25,198 bases of DNA from a virus, in IMG/VR virus record IMGVR_UViG_3300004806_000091, positions 1-25,198 of that record; one strand, given 5' to 3'. A program made the position numbers and the translations under genes. This document shows, piece by piece, positions 7,483-12,925 of the stretch (the first letter of the stretch is position 1; the number at the start of each line of letters is the position of its first letter). The notes under the pieces are model-generated. The model made no database searches, had not been told where the DNA came from, and saw nothing but the letters and a program-made list of their open reading frames with translations.

Positions 7483-7605
7483 TTGGATTCGATTGGATTG
7501 GTGAATCAATTGGATTGGATTGGATTGGATTCGCATTCGATTCGCATTGTAGCGGATTGGTGCAATTGGATTCGATTGGAACAATTCGCATTGGATCATA
7601 TTGGA
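7483..7605 (+). repeat. ATTGG repeat array 1
   Basis: Twelve ATTGG pentamers in about 120 bases, all on the plus strand, many as direct GATTGG or (ATTGG)4 runs with interspersed GATTCG/CATTCG variants. The region is non-coding: the open frames across it exist only because the repeat contains no stop in several frames. The stretch 7282-7482 before it shows no gene. Confidence 0.85.
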
Positions 7606-7697
7606 TCATTAGAGATTCTTATAAGGTATATTAGCATTACTTTATTATAATTTAGTGCTTGAATCATGTAAACAATTGTTTCATGCTACAGGTTCTT

Positions 7698-8408
7698 ATG
7701 AATGATAATCAAAAAACAATCGGATACATTATTCACGAAGGTGTCACTAATGGTCACAACTTCGTTTGCGTTGCTACACTAGAGACAAGCAACCCTAAAA
7801 CGGGTAACATGATTCAAGTATGGTTTCTATTAAAGGATATCAATCCAGTGGAAGCATTGAAACTTGGTTTAGATGCGGAAACAATTTGCAAGGATTGTCC
7901 CTTTGCTAATGGTCAAGGTTGCTACGTTGTGATCCACCAAGCGCCTTTGCAAGTATGGAAAAAGTATCATGAGGGAAGGTATCAAAAACTTGATCCAAAG
8001 GATTATGCTAAGGTGTTCCGTTTTCGTAAGGTTCGCTTTGGCGCTTATGGTAACCCAAGTTTGTTGCCTATTAGCATTGTCAAATCAATTGCCAAGGTGT
8101 GTCAAGGTTGGACGGGTTACTTCCACGATTGGAAGACTAATCCACTAGCAAACGAGTATTCAAAATACTTTATGGCATCGACCGAAACTTTATCTAGTTA
8201 CAAGCTAGCAAAGTCACTAGCTTATAGAGTGTTCCACGTTTCCCCAAACAAGCCAGAGGGATCAAGGGAATGCGCCAATTCATCACATAACCTAACATGT
8301 GAAAATTGCAACCTATGTGACGGCGGTAATGGACGTGACGTTTGGATCAATCCGCATGGATCATTTGGTAAGGATAAGAAAGCAATTGCCGTAGCACTTT
8401 CCGCTTAA
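7698..8408 (+). CDS. DUF7227-like Cys-cluster protein
   Basis: 236 residues from the ATG at 7698, which has AGG five bases upstream and the TTCTTATG context; a TTG at 7659 is less likely. The landmarks are KTGNMIQVWFL near the N-terminus, then CKDCPFANGQGCYV, QAPLQVWKKYHEGRY, VRFGAYGNPSLLP, WTGYFHDW, and a C-terminal Cys group (ECANSSHNLTCENCNLCDGG). These are shared by a family found in phages and plasmids that I recognise as DUF7227-like. The ordered Cys pairs point to a metal site (zinc or Fe-S). No enzymatic activity is known to me. It is the first gene of a three-gene unit ending at the terminator 8899-8927. A TATAATTTAGT box lies at 7646-7656. Confidence 0.8.
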   Translation: MNDNQKTIGYIIHEGVTNGHNFVCVATLETSNPKTGNMIQVWFLLKDINPVEALKLGLDAETICKDCPFANGQGCYVVIHQAPLQVWKKYHEGRYQKLDPKDYAKVFRFRKVRFGAYGNPSLLPISIVKSIAKVCQGWTGYFHDWKTNPLANEYSKYFMASTETLSSYKLAKSLAYRVFHVSPNKPEGSRECANSSHNLTCENCNLCDGGNGRDVWINPHGSFGKDKKAIAVALSA

Positions 8409-8427
8409 ACAACTAACAACTAATAAC

Positions 8428-8670
8428 ATGAAAATAGAATATGGTATATTGAGTATTGAAAATCTGTATCAAATTAAAACAGTAGATGAGGCTTTAAACT
8501 ACATTGAAAGTTTAAAAGATTTATACGATAGGCAACGAGCGTACGATTATTTAAAAGACGTAAACATCTATTTTAAAATTAATGGTGCCAGCATTAACGA
8601 TACTTCAGGAGAGTTTGAAAGATTTAACAAAACGTATTTACAAATTAACAACAATTATAAAAAACACTAA
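8428..8670 (+). CDS. Hypothetical protein, 80 residues
   Basis: A small charged protein (KIEYGILSIENLYQIKTVDE, then helical). No family recognised; no Cys pairs, no membrane segment. Helix-rich composition with Asn/Lys/Ile bias. Codon and base use is noticeably more A-rich than in neighbours. It starts at TAACATG and its own stop is joined to the next gene by the same TAACATG arrangement, which supports it being translated. Confidence 0.68.
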   Translation: MKIEYGILSIENLYQIKTVDEALNYIESLKDLYDRQRAYDYLKDVNIYFKINGASINDTSGEFERFNKTYLQINNNYKKH

Positions 8671-8671
8671 C

Positions 8672-8875
8672 ATGAATAATACACTTAAAAAATACATTGT
8701 AAGAACTGTTTACTCGTTTACATTAGATCAGGAAGTCGAGGCAAATAACGAGAACGAGGCCGAGGACATTGCACTAAACCTGAACAAACAAGTTGATAGC
8801 AATGGTTTGCTTGACGCATTGTCGCAAGGTTGGAACCTTGAGGCTAGCTACATTGACGAATTAATAGAACCATAA
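8672..8875 (+). CDS. Hypothetical protein, 67 residues
   Basis: Starts one base after the stop of the previous gene (TAAcATG). Reads MNNTLKKYIVRTVYSFTLDQ followed by an acidic helix EVEANNENEAEDIALNLNKQ. The pattern of a beta strand pair, a helix of the E-A-N-x2-E-A-E-x-A type and a final acidic segment is typical of small phage proteins that modify or bind an enzyme, but no function is known. A longer frame from 8582 would overlap the previous gene by 89 bases and is rejected. A terminator follows 23 bases after the stop. Confidence 0.7.
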   Translation: MNNTLKKYIVRTVYSFTLDQEVEANNENEAEDIALNLNKQVDSNGLLDALSQGWNLEASYIDELIEP

Positions 8876-8898
8876 CACTTGGCACATTCGTCACACAG

Positions 8899-8927
8899 GG
8901 ACACACTCGCAAGGTGTGTCCTTTTTT
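8899..8927 (+). terminator. Rho-independent terminator
   Basis: An 8-bp stem GGACACAC / GTGTGTCC with a 7-base loop is followed by six T. It ends the unit 7698-8875. Confidence 0.9.
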
Positions 8928-8983
8928 GTGCCCACATGCTACTGGCACATTCTCGCACGCACGCTCGCACCCACGCACGACCC

Positions 8984-9290
8984 ATTGGCTCATTGGTTCT
9001 TATTGAATTGGTTTGATTCATTGGTTCATTTGGTTATTGGTGACAATGGTGACAATGTATCCTTAGTATCAAGTCTCAGTCTCACATGTATCCCATGGTA
9101 TGAGATTGATACTATTGCAAATTGGCATTGGTAATGCCACATTGCATGGATTGGGATTGCCACATGGATTGGATACGAATTGGATTGGCCAATTCGATTG
9201 GTTCAATGGGCATTGGGATTGGTTCACATTGGCACATTGGATTGGGATTGGCATTGGATTGGCACAATGGTTCACATTGGTGCATTGGCA
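8984..9290 (+). repeat. ATTGG repeat array 2
   Basis: Five ATTGG at about 8984-9045, then seventeen ATTGG in about 165 bases (9121-9287), again all on the plus strand and often as GATTGG, CATTGG or CACATTGG. Several overlapping frames are open on both strands only because of the repeat. It is the same motif and polarity as array 1; the two arrays bracket the unit 7698-8875. Confidence 0.85.
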
Positions 9291-9309
9291 CATTGTACCA
9301 TGTACCATG

Positions 9310-9610
9310 ATTCACTAGTGCATTTCGGTTCAGGGTTAGTTGCATGGGCACAACTCACCCATAACAGGTGAGTGTGCATCACTAATGCAAATCGGACTAG
9401 GAAGCCTGATGAACACCTACATGCATATGGGGCGGTATTGGCTCAATTGACCCTGCATGTAGCGACTCACAAACCCCTAACGGGTTTCGCCATGAATTAA
9501 GCCACTTGGTCTAACAGATTGGTCAAGGTGGCACCGCTACTATTATCAAGACCGTTACACCTTGCACAGGTGGTTGGATCAGTTTGTGCATCTGTTTAGG
9601 GTAGATACAG
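9310..9610. other. Hairpin-rich non-coding region, possible structured RNA
   Basis: No gene is supported. Stem pairs seen: CTCACC/GGTGAG (9354-9372); CTACATGCA/TGCATGTAG (9417-9462) with an inner GGG/CCC; AAACCC/GGGTTT (9471-9487); GCCAC/GTGGC (9501-9532); GTAGCG/CGCTAC (9459-9540), which could close a multibranch around the previous two; and TCTGT/ACAGA (9591-9611). Density of complementary blocks in 300 bases suggests an RNA element, on either strand. It does not match tRNA, tmRNA, RNase P or a group I intron as far as I can read. Confidence 0.4.
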
Positions 9611-9642
9611 AAAACCCCACAAGAGGTGCCGTCCTGTGGGGT
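9611..9642 (-). terminator. Probable terminator of the leftward small-gene operon
   Basis: On the minus strand an 8-bp stem ACCCCACA / TGTGGGGT with a 13-base loop, whose last pair begins the run of four T. It is the first hairpin met by transcripts from the 14591-9811 operon. The T run is short, so read-through is possible. Confidence 0.55.
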
Positions 9643-9735
9643 ACTTCAAACACTAACAAAAGTGTACTCTACATTAACGGCACTTAATGTACCAGCAATG
9701 TATCACATGTCCATGTTCCATGTCAAGTGCCACAA

Positions 9736-9759
9736 TGTCCGCATGTGTCCGCATGTGTC
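9736..9759 (+). repeat. Tandem 10-bp repeat TGTCCGCATG
   Basis: Two exact copies plus four bases of a third. It lies in the non-coding stretch 9643-9810, in which nothing else was recognised apart from many CATG palindromes. Confidence 0.7.
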
Positions 9760-9810
9760 AAGCACATGTTGTCAGTTGTTGCATGAGGCATGGTGCAATG
9801 TGACACCCTG

Positions 9811-9957
9811 TCACATGTCGTCCTGTATATCCTTATTGATCCAGTTAGCAAGAACCATGACACCTTCCCTTGGCACCATGAGTAGCCAGATGGTTACGTC
9901 AAGTGTCACAGCTAGTATGGCTAGTAGCATGAGGCATATGGTTCTTAGTATGTACAT
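9811..9957 (-). CDS. Small membrane protein, 48 residues
   Basis: Reads MYILRTICLMLLAILAVTLD, then VTIWLLMVPREGVMVLANWI and an acidic-polar end. It has one long hydrophobic segment (residues 3-27), a Pro-Arg-Glu turn and a second amphipathic helix, so a membrane-anchored peptide is likely. It is the last gene before the operon terminator, 20 bases after the stop of the previous gene. A nearby ATG in another frame gives only nine codons. Function unknown. Confidence 0.5.
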   Translation of the reverse strand: MYILRTICLMLLAILAVTLDVTIWLLMVPREGVMVLANWINKDIQDDM

Positions 9958-9977
9958 ATTGGGTAGTGTAGCATGGT

Positions 9978-10289
9978 TTATGTCCAGCGTTGCAAGGTAG
10001 CATTTTTACGTAGTGCTTCGTTATATGTTGGTACTGAGTCAAGTAGTTCCATGTGTTCTATTACTTCACAATATGATGTGAGTAGTAGGTTTAGGCTCAT
10101 TTCTTGGCTGAACTGCTTGATGGTTTTGTTTTTGTTCTTTTCTGATTTGTTTACTAGGTTGGTAACTAGTCTCAGGTTACGTTCTAGTATCTGTGTGGCT
10201 ATGTTGTTTCTTAGTGATGCCATTGTTTCATCGAATGAGTAGTAACCTTCCTGTACATCGATGTTCTTCTTGGGCGATTTTGGCTTCAT
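9978..10289 (-). CDS. Hypothetical helical protein, 103 residues
   Basis: Begins with a basic stretch (KPKSPKKN) and continues as a helical, mixed-charge protein: YYSFDETMASLRNNIATQIL, then RNLRLVTNLVNKSEKNKNK. No motif, Cys pair or membrane segment. Its ATG overlaps the stop of the preceding gene (ATGA), which supports its start. No family recognised. Confidence 0.68.
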   Translation of the reverse strand: MKPKSPKKNIDVQEGYYSFDETMASLRNNIATQILERNLRLVTNLVNKSEKNKNKTIKQFSQEMSLNLLLTSYCEVIEHMELLDSVPTYNEALRKNATLQRWT

Positions 10290-10561
10290 GGTTTTCTGTT
10301 AAGTGCTTTTAGTGCAATGTTTAATGTATCAAGCATGTTGCCGATAACAGTGATGCCGTTGCTAGTGATACCATAATCTTTTGTGCTACCCATGAATTGT
10401 ATTTGGTACTCACCCTTATTAAGCTCTATGACACCAATGATAACAGTTTTTGACGGTTTGTCGGTAACTGTGGCATAAATCGTGTAGGTATGGTATAGGT
10501 TGTCACTTAATCTGCCCATTATTTCTGATGCTTCTAGTTCTATGTTATATTTTTCTTTCAT
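10286..10561 (-). CDS. Hypothetical protein, 91 residues
   Basis: The ATG at 10561 is chosen because the preceding coiled-coil gene ends at 10566, four bases upstream; the longer frame from 10681 would lie entirely over that gene. Reads MKEKYNIELEASEIMGRLSD, then beta-rich (TYTIYATVTDKPSKTVIIGV, ELNKGEYQIQFMG). It looks like a small beta-sheet protein with a C-terminal helix. No family recognised. Confidence 0.65.
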   Translation of the reverse strand: MKEKYNIELEASEIMGRLSDNLYHTYTIYATVTDKPSKTVIIGVIELNKGEYQIQFMGSTKDYGITSNGITVIGNMLDTLNIALKALNRKP

Positions 10562-10565
10562 TTTA

Positions 10566-10721
10566 TTAGTTGTTGTTAGTTGGTTGTTTACCTGACAAAA
10601 GTTGTTCCAGTCGCAGTATTTCCTGTAGCAGTGCCTCATTATGTATCTCAAGTGTATCAATGTGATCCTCAAGATTGGCAATGCGGTTATGTAAGTGTTC
10701 TATGAGTGGTACCTGATTCAT
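10566..10721 (-). CDS. Coiled-coil peptide, 51 residues
   Basis: Short ORF with a heptad-like leucine/isoleucine pattern over most of its length (LIEHLHNRIANLEDHIDTLE, then LLQEILRLEQLL). A parallel coiled coil, probably a dimer or trimer, is likely. Its ATG overlaps the stop of the 27-residue ORF upstream (ATGA) and its stop is four bases from the next start, so it fits exactly into the gap between neighbours. Function unknown; an assembly or inhibitor peptide is possible. Confidence 0.65.
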   Translation of the reverse strand: MNQVPLIEHLHNRIANLEDHIDTLEIHNEALLQEILRLEQLLSGKQPTNNN

Positions 10722-10801
10722 GCGCTAGTGCCCTTTCCTTCGCTTTTACGGCCTTTTGTGGCGGTTAGGGGTATGATGGTAGCCATTGATGTTATTGTCA
10801 T
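10718..10801 (-). CDS. 27-residue peptide joined by ATGA at both ends
   Basis: Reads MTITSMATIIPLTATKGRKS and ends EGKGTSA. Its ATG overlaps the stop of the gene before it and its TGA overlaps the ATG of the gene after it, both as ATGA. Such perfect double coupling is hard to explain by chance and is the main evidence that it is translated. The sequence is a hydrophobic/Thr-rich half followed by a basic, Gly/Lys half. No function can be suggested. Confidence 0.5.
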   Translation of the reverse strand: MTITSMATIIPLTATKGRKSEGKGTSA

Positions 10802-11304
10802 AATTTGTATATGTTGCTTGTTAATGTTGTTAAGTCTCTGTAGCTGTTACTGTTAATAAACCAGCATGGTGGTTTGCCGTCATGTGGATCAGAACTGTTA
10901 CCAATTATTGGTGCTTCTGATGCATAGAGCCAACCCTGCACATGCCACATGTTCTCGTGGTAGTTACCTGTTACACTCACAATGATCCTGTCGTTATCAA
11001 TGTCACGTTGCTTTACCTTGCATTTATCTTTGTGACGTGACCAGCGTACATCAATGCATGTCCCATCAAGATCAGGCACATTGTAAACATCACAACCAAG
11101 GCTTGTTTGTATGTTTAGTGCTTGTGATGCAGCTAGTTCAGCACATGAAGCATTGCGATGATTGTCACGATACTGACCAGCATAGTCTTCAGGGAAGGCA
11201 CTGACACTACGCTTTGCCTCAGCTGAGTCCTGACGTGCATCACCGACACTTAGTGCATATGCTAAGTGTTGTGCTGATAGTATGATCTTACGTACTTGGT
11301 TCAT
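10798..11304 (-). CDS. Phage hypothetical protein, possible nuclease-like fold
   Basis: 168 residues. The segment NASCAELAASQALNIQTSLG, DVYNVPDLDGTCIDVRW, KQRDIDNDRIIVSVTG and HVQGWLYASEA has the order (conserved small-residue/Glu helix, then D-x-G-x2-I-x-VR, then beta strands with D-x-D and VTG, then GW) seen in a phage family I have met as hypothetical. The Glu helix, Asp strand and (V)R/K strand are loosely reminiscent of PD-(D/E)XK nucleases, but catalytic residues are not clear and this is speculative. The N-terminal 45 residues look helical and less conserved. It is coupled to the next peptide by ATGA. Confidence 0.65.
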   Translation of the reverse strand: MNQVRKIILSAQHLAYALSVGDARQDSAEAKRSVSAFPEDYAGQYRDNHRNASCAELAASQALNIQTSLGCDVYNVPDLDGTCIDVRWSRHKDKCKVKQRDIDNDRIIVSVTGNYHENMWHVQGWLYASEAPIIGNSSDPHDGKPPCWFINSNSYRDLTTLTSNIYKL

Positions 11305-11316
11305 TTTGGGCGATTT

Positions 11317-11538
11317 TTAGTCACCACTGTCCCATTCATAGGCACTATTTGTTGTGGGCGAAAAGTACCTGTCCTTTGTGCCGTTCCTATTGCCCCAATA
11401 CCTGCGCCAGTCATGTGCCACTGGTAGCTTGCTCTTGTCACGCACATCACCAAGCCATGTGTAACCAACTGGTTTGTTTAATGTATCAATGATGACACTT
11501 GTGCCATCTTCCCATGTTATTGTTTTTGTCGTGGTCAT
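11317..11538 (-). CDS. Hypothetical protein, 73 residues
   Basis: Start chosen at 11538 because it follows the stop of the upstream gene by one base (TAAcATG). Reads MTTTKTITWEDGTSVIIDTL, then GYTWLGDVRDKSKLPVAHDW and an aromatic, Arg/Asn-rich end. Rich in Trp, Tyr and Asp; probably a small beta protein. No family recognised. Confidence 0.65.
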   Translation of the reverse strand: MTTTKTITWEDGTSVIIDTLNKPVGYTWLGDVRDKSKLPVAHDWRRYWGNRNGTKDRYFSPTTNSAYEWDSGD

Positions 11539-11539
11539 G

Positions 11540-11680
11540 TTAGAATGTCTCATAAGTGTTCTCGATGACTTTGAGGCCACCACCAAATTTGACCACAAAG
11601 ATGAAAGCTGCGTCCATGTCAGGGAATGTTAGCAAGTAGTGCCCAGTGTTAGTGGGCACCCATACGGCATAAGGGTTCAT
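11540..11680 (-). CDS. Hypothetical peptide, 46 residues
   Basis: Reads MNPYAVWVPTNTGHYLLTFP, then DMDAAFIFVVKFGGGLKVIE and NTYETF. Its ATG overlaps the previous stop (ATGA) and its own stop is one base from the next ATG (TAAcATG), so it fills the junction exactly. A short beta-hairpin-like protein is likely. Function unknown. Confidence 0.6.
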   Translation of the reverse strand: MNPYAVWVPTNTGHYLLTFPDMDAAFIFVVKFGGGLKVIENTYETF

Positions 11681-11850
11681 GTTGTAATGTGCCTTTCTTG
11701 GTTGTCGGGCAAGTTGCTAGCATTACCTTGCAACAGTTCCATAACATTGCGTATCTCTGTGCTGATTCTTTTTGGGCGGTTCAGGCCATAGCTTGCAAAC
11801 AGTTGATCAAGCTCGTGTTCCGATATGATGTCCAATTGTATGTCGTCCAT
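11677..11850 (-). CDS. Hypothetical acidic protein, 57 residues
   Basis: Start taken at 11850, one base after the stop of the upstream gene (TAAcATG); the longer frame from 11916 would overlap it. Reads MDDIQLDIISEHELDQLFAS and then RPKRISTEIRNVMELLQGNA. Two or three short helices, acidic at the N-terminus. No family recognised. Confidence 0.62.
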   Translation of the reverse strand: MDDIQLDIISEHELDQLFASYGLNRPKRISTEIRNVMELLQGNASNLPDNQERHITT

Positions 11851-11851
11851 G

Positions 11852-12145
11852 TTATTTGTCCCCGACGTAAAATGATCCCTTAGCATCAATGCGCACCGCA
11901 CACTGTGTGTTTTCAAAACGTTTCAATTTTTGCATGATGAATAATATGTCACGTCTGATGTCATCAATACCTGCATTGTCGAGCATGGTGTGAACATGTT
12001 GATCTTCATTACCGCTAATATCATTGAGTGCGTTCATGTACTTAGCAAAAGCTAGTACGAAGTTGTTCTTGATAGCATCAGGCAAGTACAACTGTTTTAG
12101 TATTTTTTGATTATTGTCGAACTGTAGTGTTTGATATGAGTTCAT
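11852..12145 (-). CDS. Hypothetical helical protein, 97 residues
   Basis: The ATG at 12145 has the TCTTATG context shared with several genes here; an upstream start at 12181 would add twelve residues. Reads MNSYQTLQFDNNQKILKQLY and continues as an all-helical protein ending CAVRIDAKGSFYVGDK, a small beta hairpin. An 83-base gap with AT-rich sequence separates it from the HNH gene, so a secondary promoter is possible. No family recognised. Confidence 0.65.
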   Translation of the reverse strand: MNSYQTLQFDNNQKILKQLYLPDAIKNNFVLAFAKYMNALNDISGNEDQHVHTMLDNAGIDDIRRDILFIMQKLKRFENTQCAVRIDAKGSFYVGDK

Positions 12146-12183
12146 AAGAGAATATAAATAGGCATGACAGATCCAGTGCATGT

Positions 12184-12202
12184 TGCAAGCACTTTTTTAT
12201 AA
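12184..12202 (+). repeat. Copy of the TGCAARCACTTTTTTATAA motif
   Basis: Matches 14625-14643 at 18 of 19 positions. It lies in the AT-rich gap between the HNH gene and the next gene of the leftward operon, the only sizeable gap in that operon. Confidence 0.7.
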
Positions 12203-12228
12203 TTAATTTTATCCCTATGAAAAATGGA

Positions 12229-12552
12229 TCAAATATCCATCAAGTAACCCACTTCACGTGCGTTCTTTTTATCATCTTCAATCATCATGTGGCATGCATG
12301 ACACACTGGTAACCACATGGTCATGTCGTTCAAACGTGAACCAAATCTCTTGTTCATGTGATGTATTTCAGTTGCTTTACGCACTGGTACATGACCCTGA
12401 TTCTCACACACCTTACAGTTGGTGTGTAGCTGCAGATACTCTGTCCTTAATACTTTGTAAAGCCTGTTCTCTTTTGCTCGTTTCTTGCTGACACGCCTCA
12501 GTGGTGAGCGTTTCAGTATTCCTGTTCTTTTTAGACCTGAATATTGCGTCAT
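12229..12552 (-). CDS. HNH endonuclease
   Basis: 107 residues from the ATG at 12552. The N-terminus is very basic (LKRTGILKRSPLRRVSKKRA), as in many small phage HNH proteins. The nuclease part has CKVC (Cys46/Cys49), EIHHMNKRFG (His64/His65) and CHACH (Cys84, Cys87, His88) followed by a helix with Asn97: a zinc-stabilised HNH/beta-beta-alpha-metal site. Such enzymes nick or cut DNA; in phages they serve in packaging, recombination or as mobile homing nucleases. Here it stands in an accessory operon far from the terminase, so its role is open. Its first 140 bases overlap the end of the GKGDRPR gene in another frame. Confidence 0.85.
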   Translation of the reverse strand: MTQYSGLKRTGILKRSPLRRVSKKRAKENRLYKVLRTEYLQLHTNCKVCENQGHVPVRKATEIHHMNKRFGSRLNDMTMWLPVCHACHMMIEDDKKNAREVGYLMDI

Positions 12553-12613
12553 AATTGTCTCTGAATTGATTACTAAAACAGTTTCTTGGTCGGTCGCCTT
12601 TGCCAGCACTCAT
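12413..12613 (-). CDS. Small GKGDRPR...NYDAIF protein
   Basis: 66 residues. The start MSAGKGDRPRNCFSNQFRDN followed by YDAIFRSKK is a very common small phage protein signature (GKG-x2-RP ... NYD-x-IF) of unknown function; relatives usually end just after this motif. Here the frame runs on for another 38 codons with a Thr/Glu/Gln-rich sequence that lies over the start of the HNH gene. The extension may simply be an unselected read-on, or a frameshift between the two frames could fuse them. The ATG overlaps the stop of the upstream membrane peptide (ATGA). Confidence 0.75.
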   Translation of the reverse strand: MSAGKGDRPRNCFSNQFRDNYDAIFRSKKNRNTETLTTEACQQETSKREQALQSIKDRVSAATHQL

Positions 12614-12699
12614 AGTTGTGGATCTCTTGGTAGTTTAATTAAAACAAGTACTACGGCTAACGCAATCAGTGTAGCCAATATTGTTGGTGTTGTGTTCAT
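12610..12699 (-). CDS. 29-residue single-pass membrane peptide
   Basis: Reads MNTTPTILATLIALAVVLVL and ends IKLPRDPQL. A hydrophobic helix of about 16 residues is followed by a short basic cytoplasmic tail. Its ATG comes one base after the previous stop (TAAcATG) and its TGA overlaps the next ATG (ATGA), so both ends are fixed by neighbours. Function unknown. Confidence 0.6.
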   Translation of the reverse strand: MNTTPTILATLIALAVVLVLIKLPRDPQL

Positions 12700-12700
12700 G

Positions 12701-12925
12701 TTAATCGTCTATGTTTATTAATGTTAAATCTTTTTCTGGACGATCTTTTGTTAATTGAAAGTCATAATACTCATCACAGTCACCATCGTTCCATTCAACC
12801 ATATACATGCGCTCATATCTGGTATCAACTGTCTTTACAATCATACCACTAGGTGTGCATCTGTCATGTAACCATACTTTGTCCCCTATGCTGAATGGTT
12901 GGTTGAGTTTGTGGTTTAGGCTCAT
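12701..12925 (-). CDS. Small SH3-like beta-barrel protein
   Basis: 74 residues. The pattern FSIGDKVWLHDRCTPSGMIV, then YMVEWNDGDCDEYYDFQLTK, is that of small SH3/KOW-like barrels (GDxVW ... G-x-V ... V-x-W-x-DG ... L), common in phage accessory operons. They bind nucleic acid or protein partners; the partner is not known. The start lies inside the 3' end of the glycosyltransferase gene (62-base overlap in another frame). Confidence 0.72.
   Translation of the reverse strand: MSLNHKLNQPFSIGDKVWLHDRCTPSGMIVKTVDTRYERMYMVEWNDGDCDEYYDFQLTKDRPEKDLTLINIDD

Noticed and set aside
7201-7599. 132-residue minus-strand ORF
   Set aside because: It reads through a rightward terminator and the ATTGG array with a repetitive SNPIQ-type sequence; no start signal or family features.
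7483-7605. CRISPR array
   Set aside because: Repeats are only 5-6 bases with irregular spacing and no unique spacers of constant length; no cas gene is present.
9069-9371. Several overlapping ORFs on both strands across the ATTGG array
   Set aside because: All are repetitive (for example WIGIGIG or NPIPMPI) and open only because the repeat unit has no stops in several frames.
9406-9412. CTGATGA as a hammerhead ribozyme core
   Set aside because: The required GAAA after stem II and a proper stem I before the core are missing; a four-base gap separates CTGATGA from the nearest stem.
9310-9660. tRNA, tmRNA or group I intron in the hairpin-rich region
   Set aside because: No T-loop GTTCRA-type sequence with acceptor pairing, no tmRNA ends, and no P/Q/R/S intron core sequences could be found by eye.
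9626-10000. 124-residue plus-strand ORF
   Set aside because: Antisense to the small membrane gene 9811-9957 and the end of 9978-10289; composition Met/Ser/Cys-rich with no structure-like pattern.
12485-12721. 78-residue plus-strand ORF and other plus-strand ORFs over 11.6-12.7 kb
   Set aside because: Antisense to a chain of minus-strand genes with exact ATGA/TAACATG joints; no start signals of their own.
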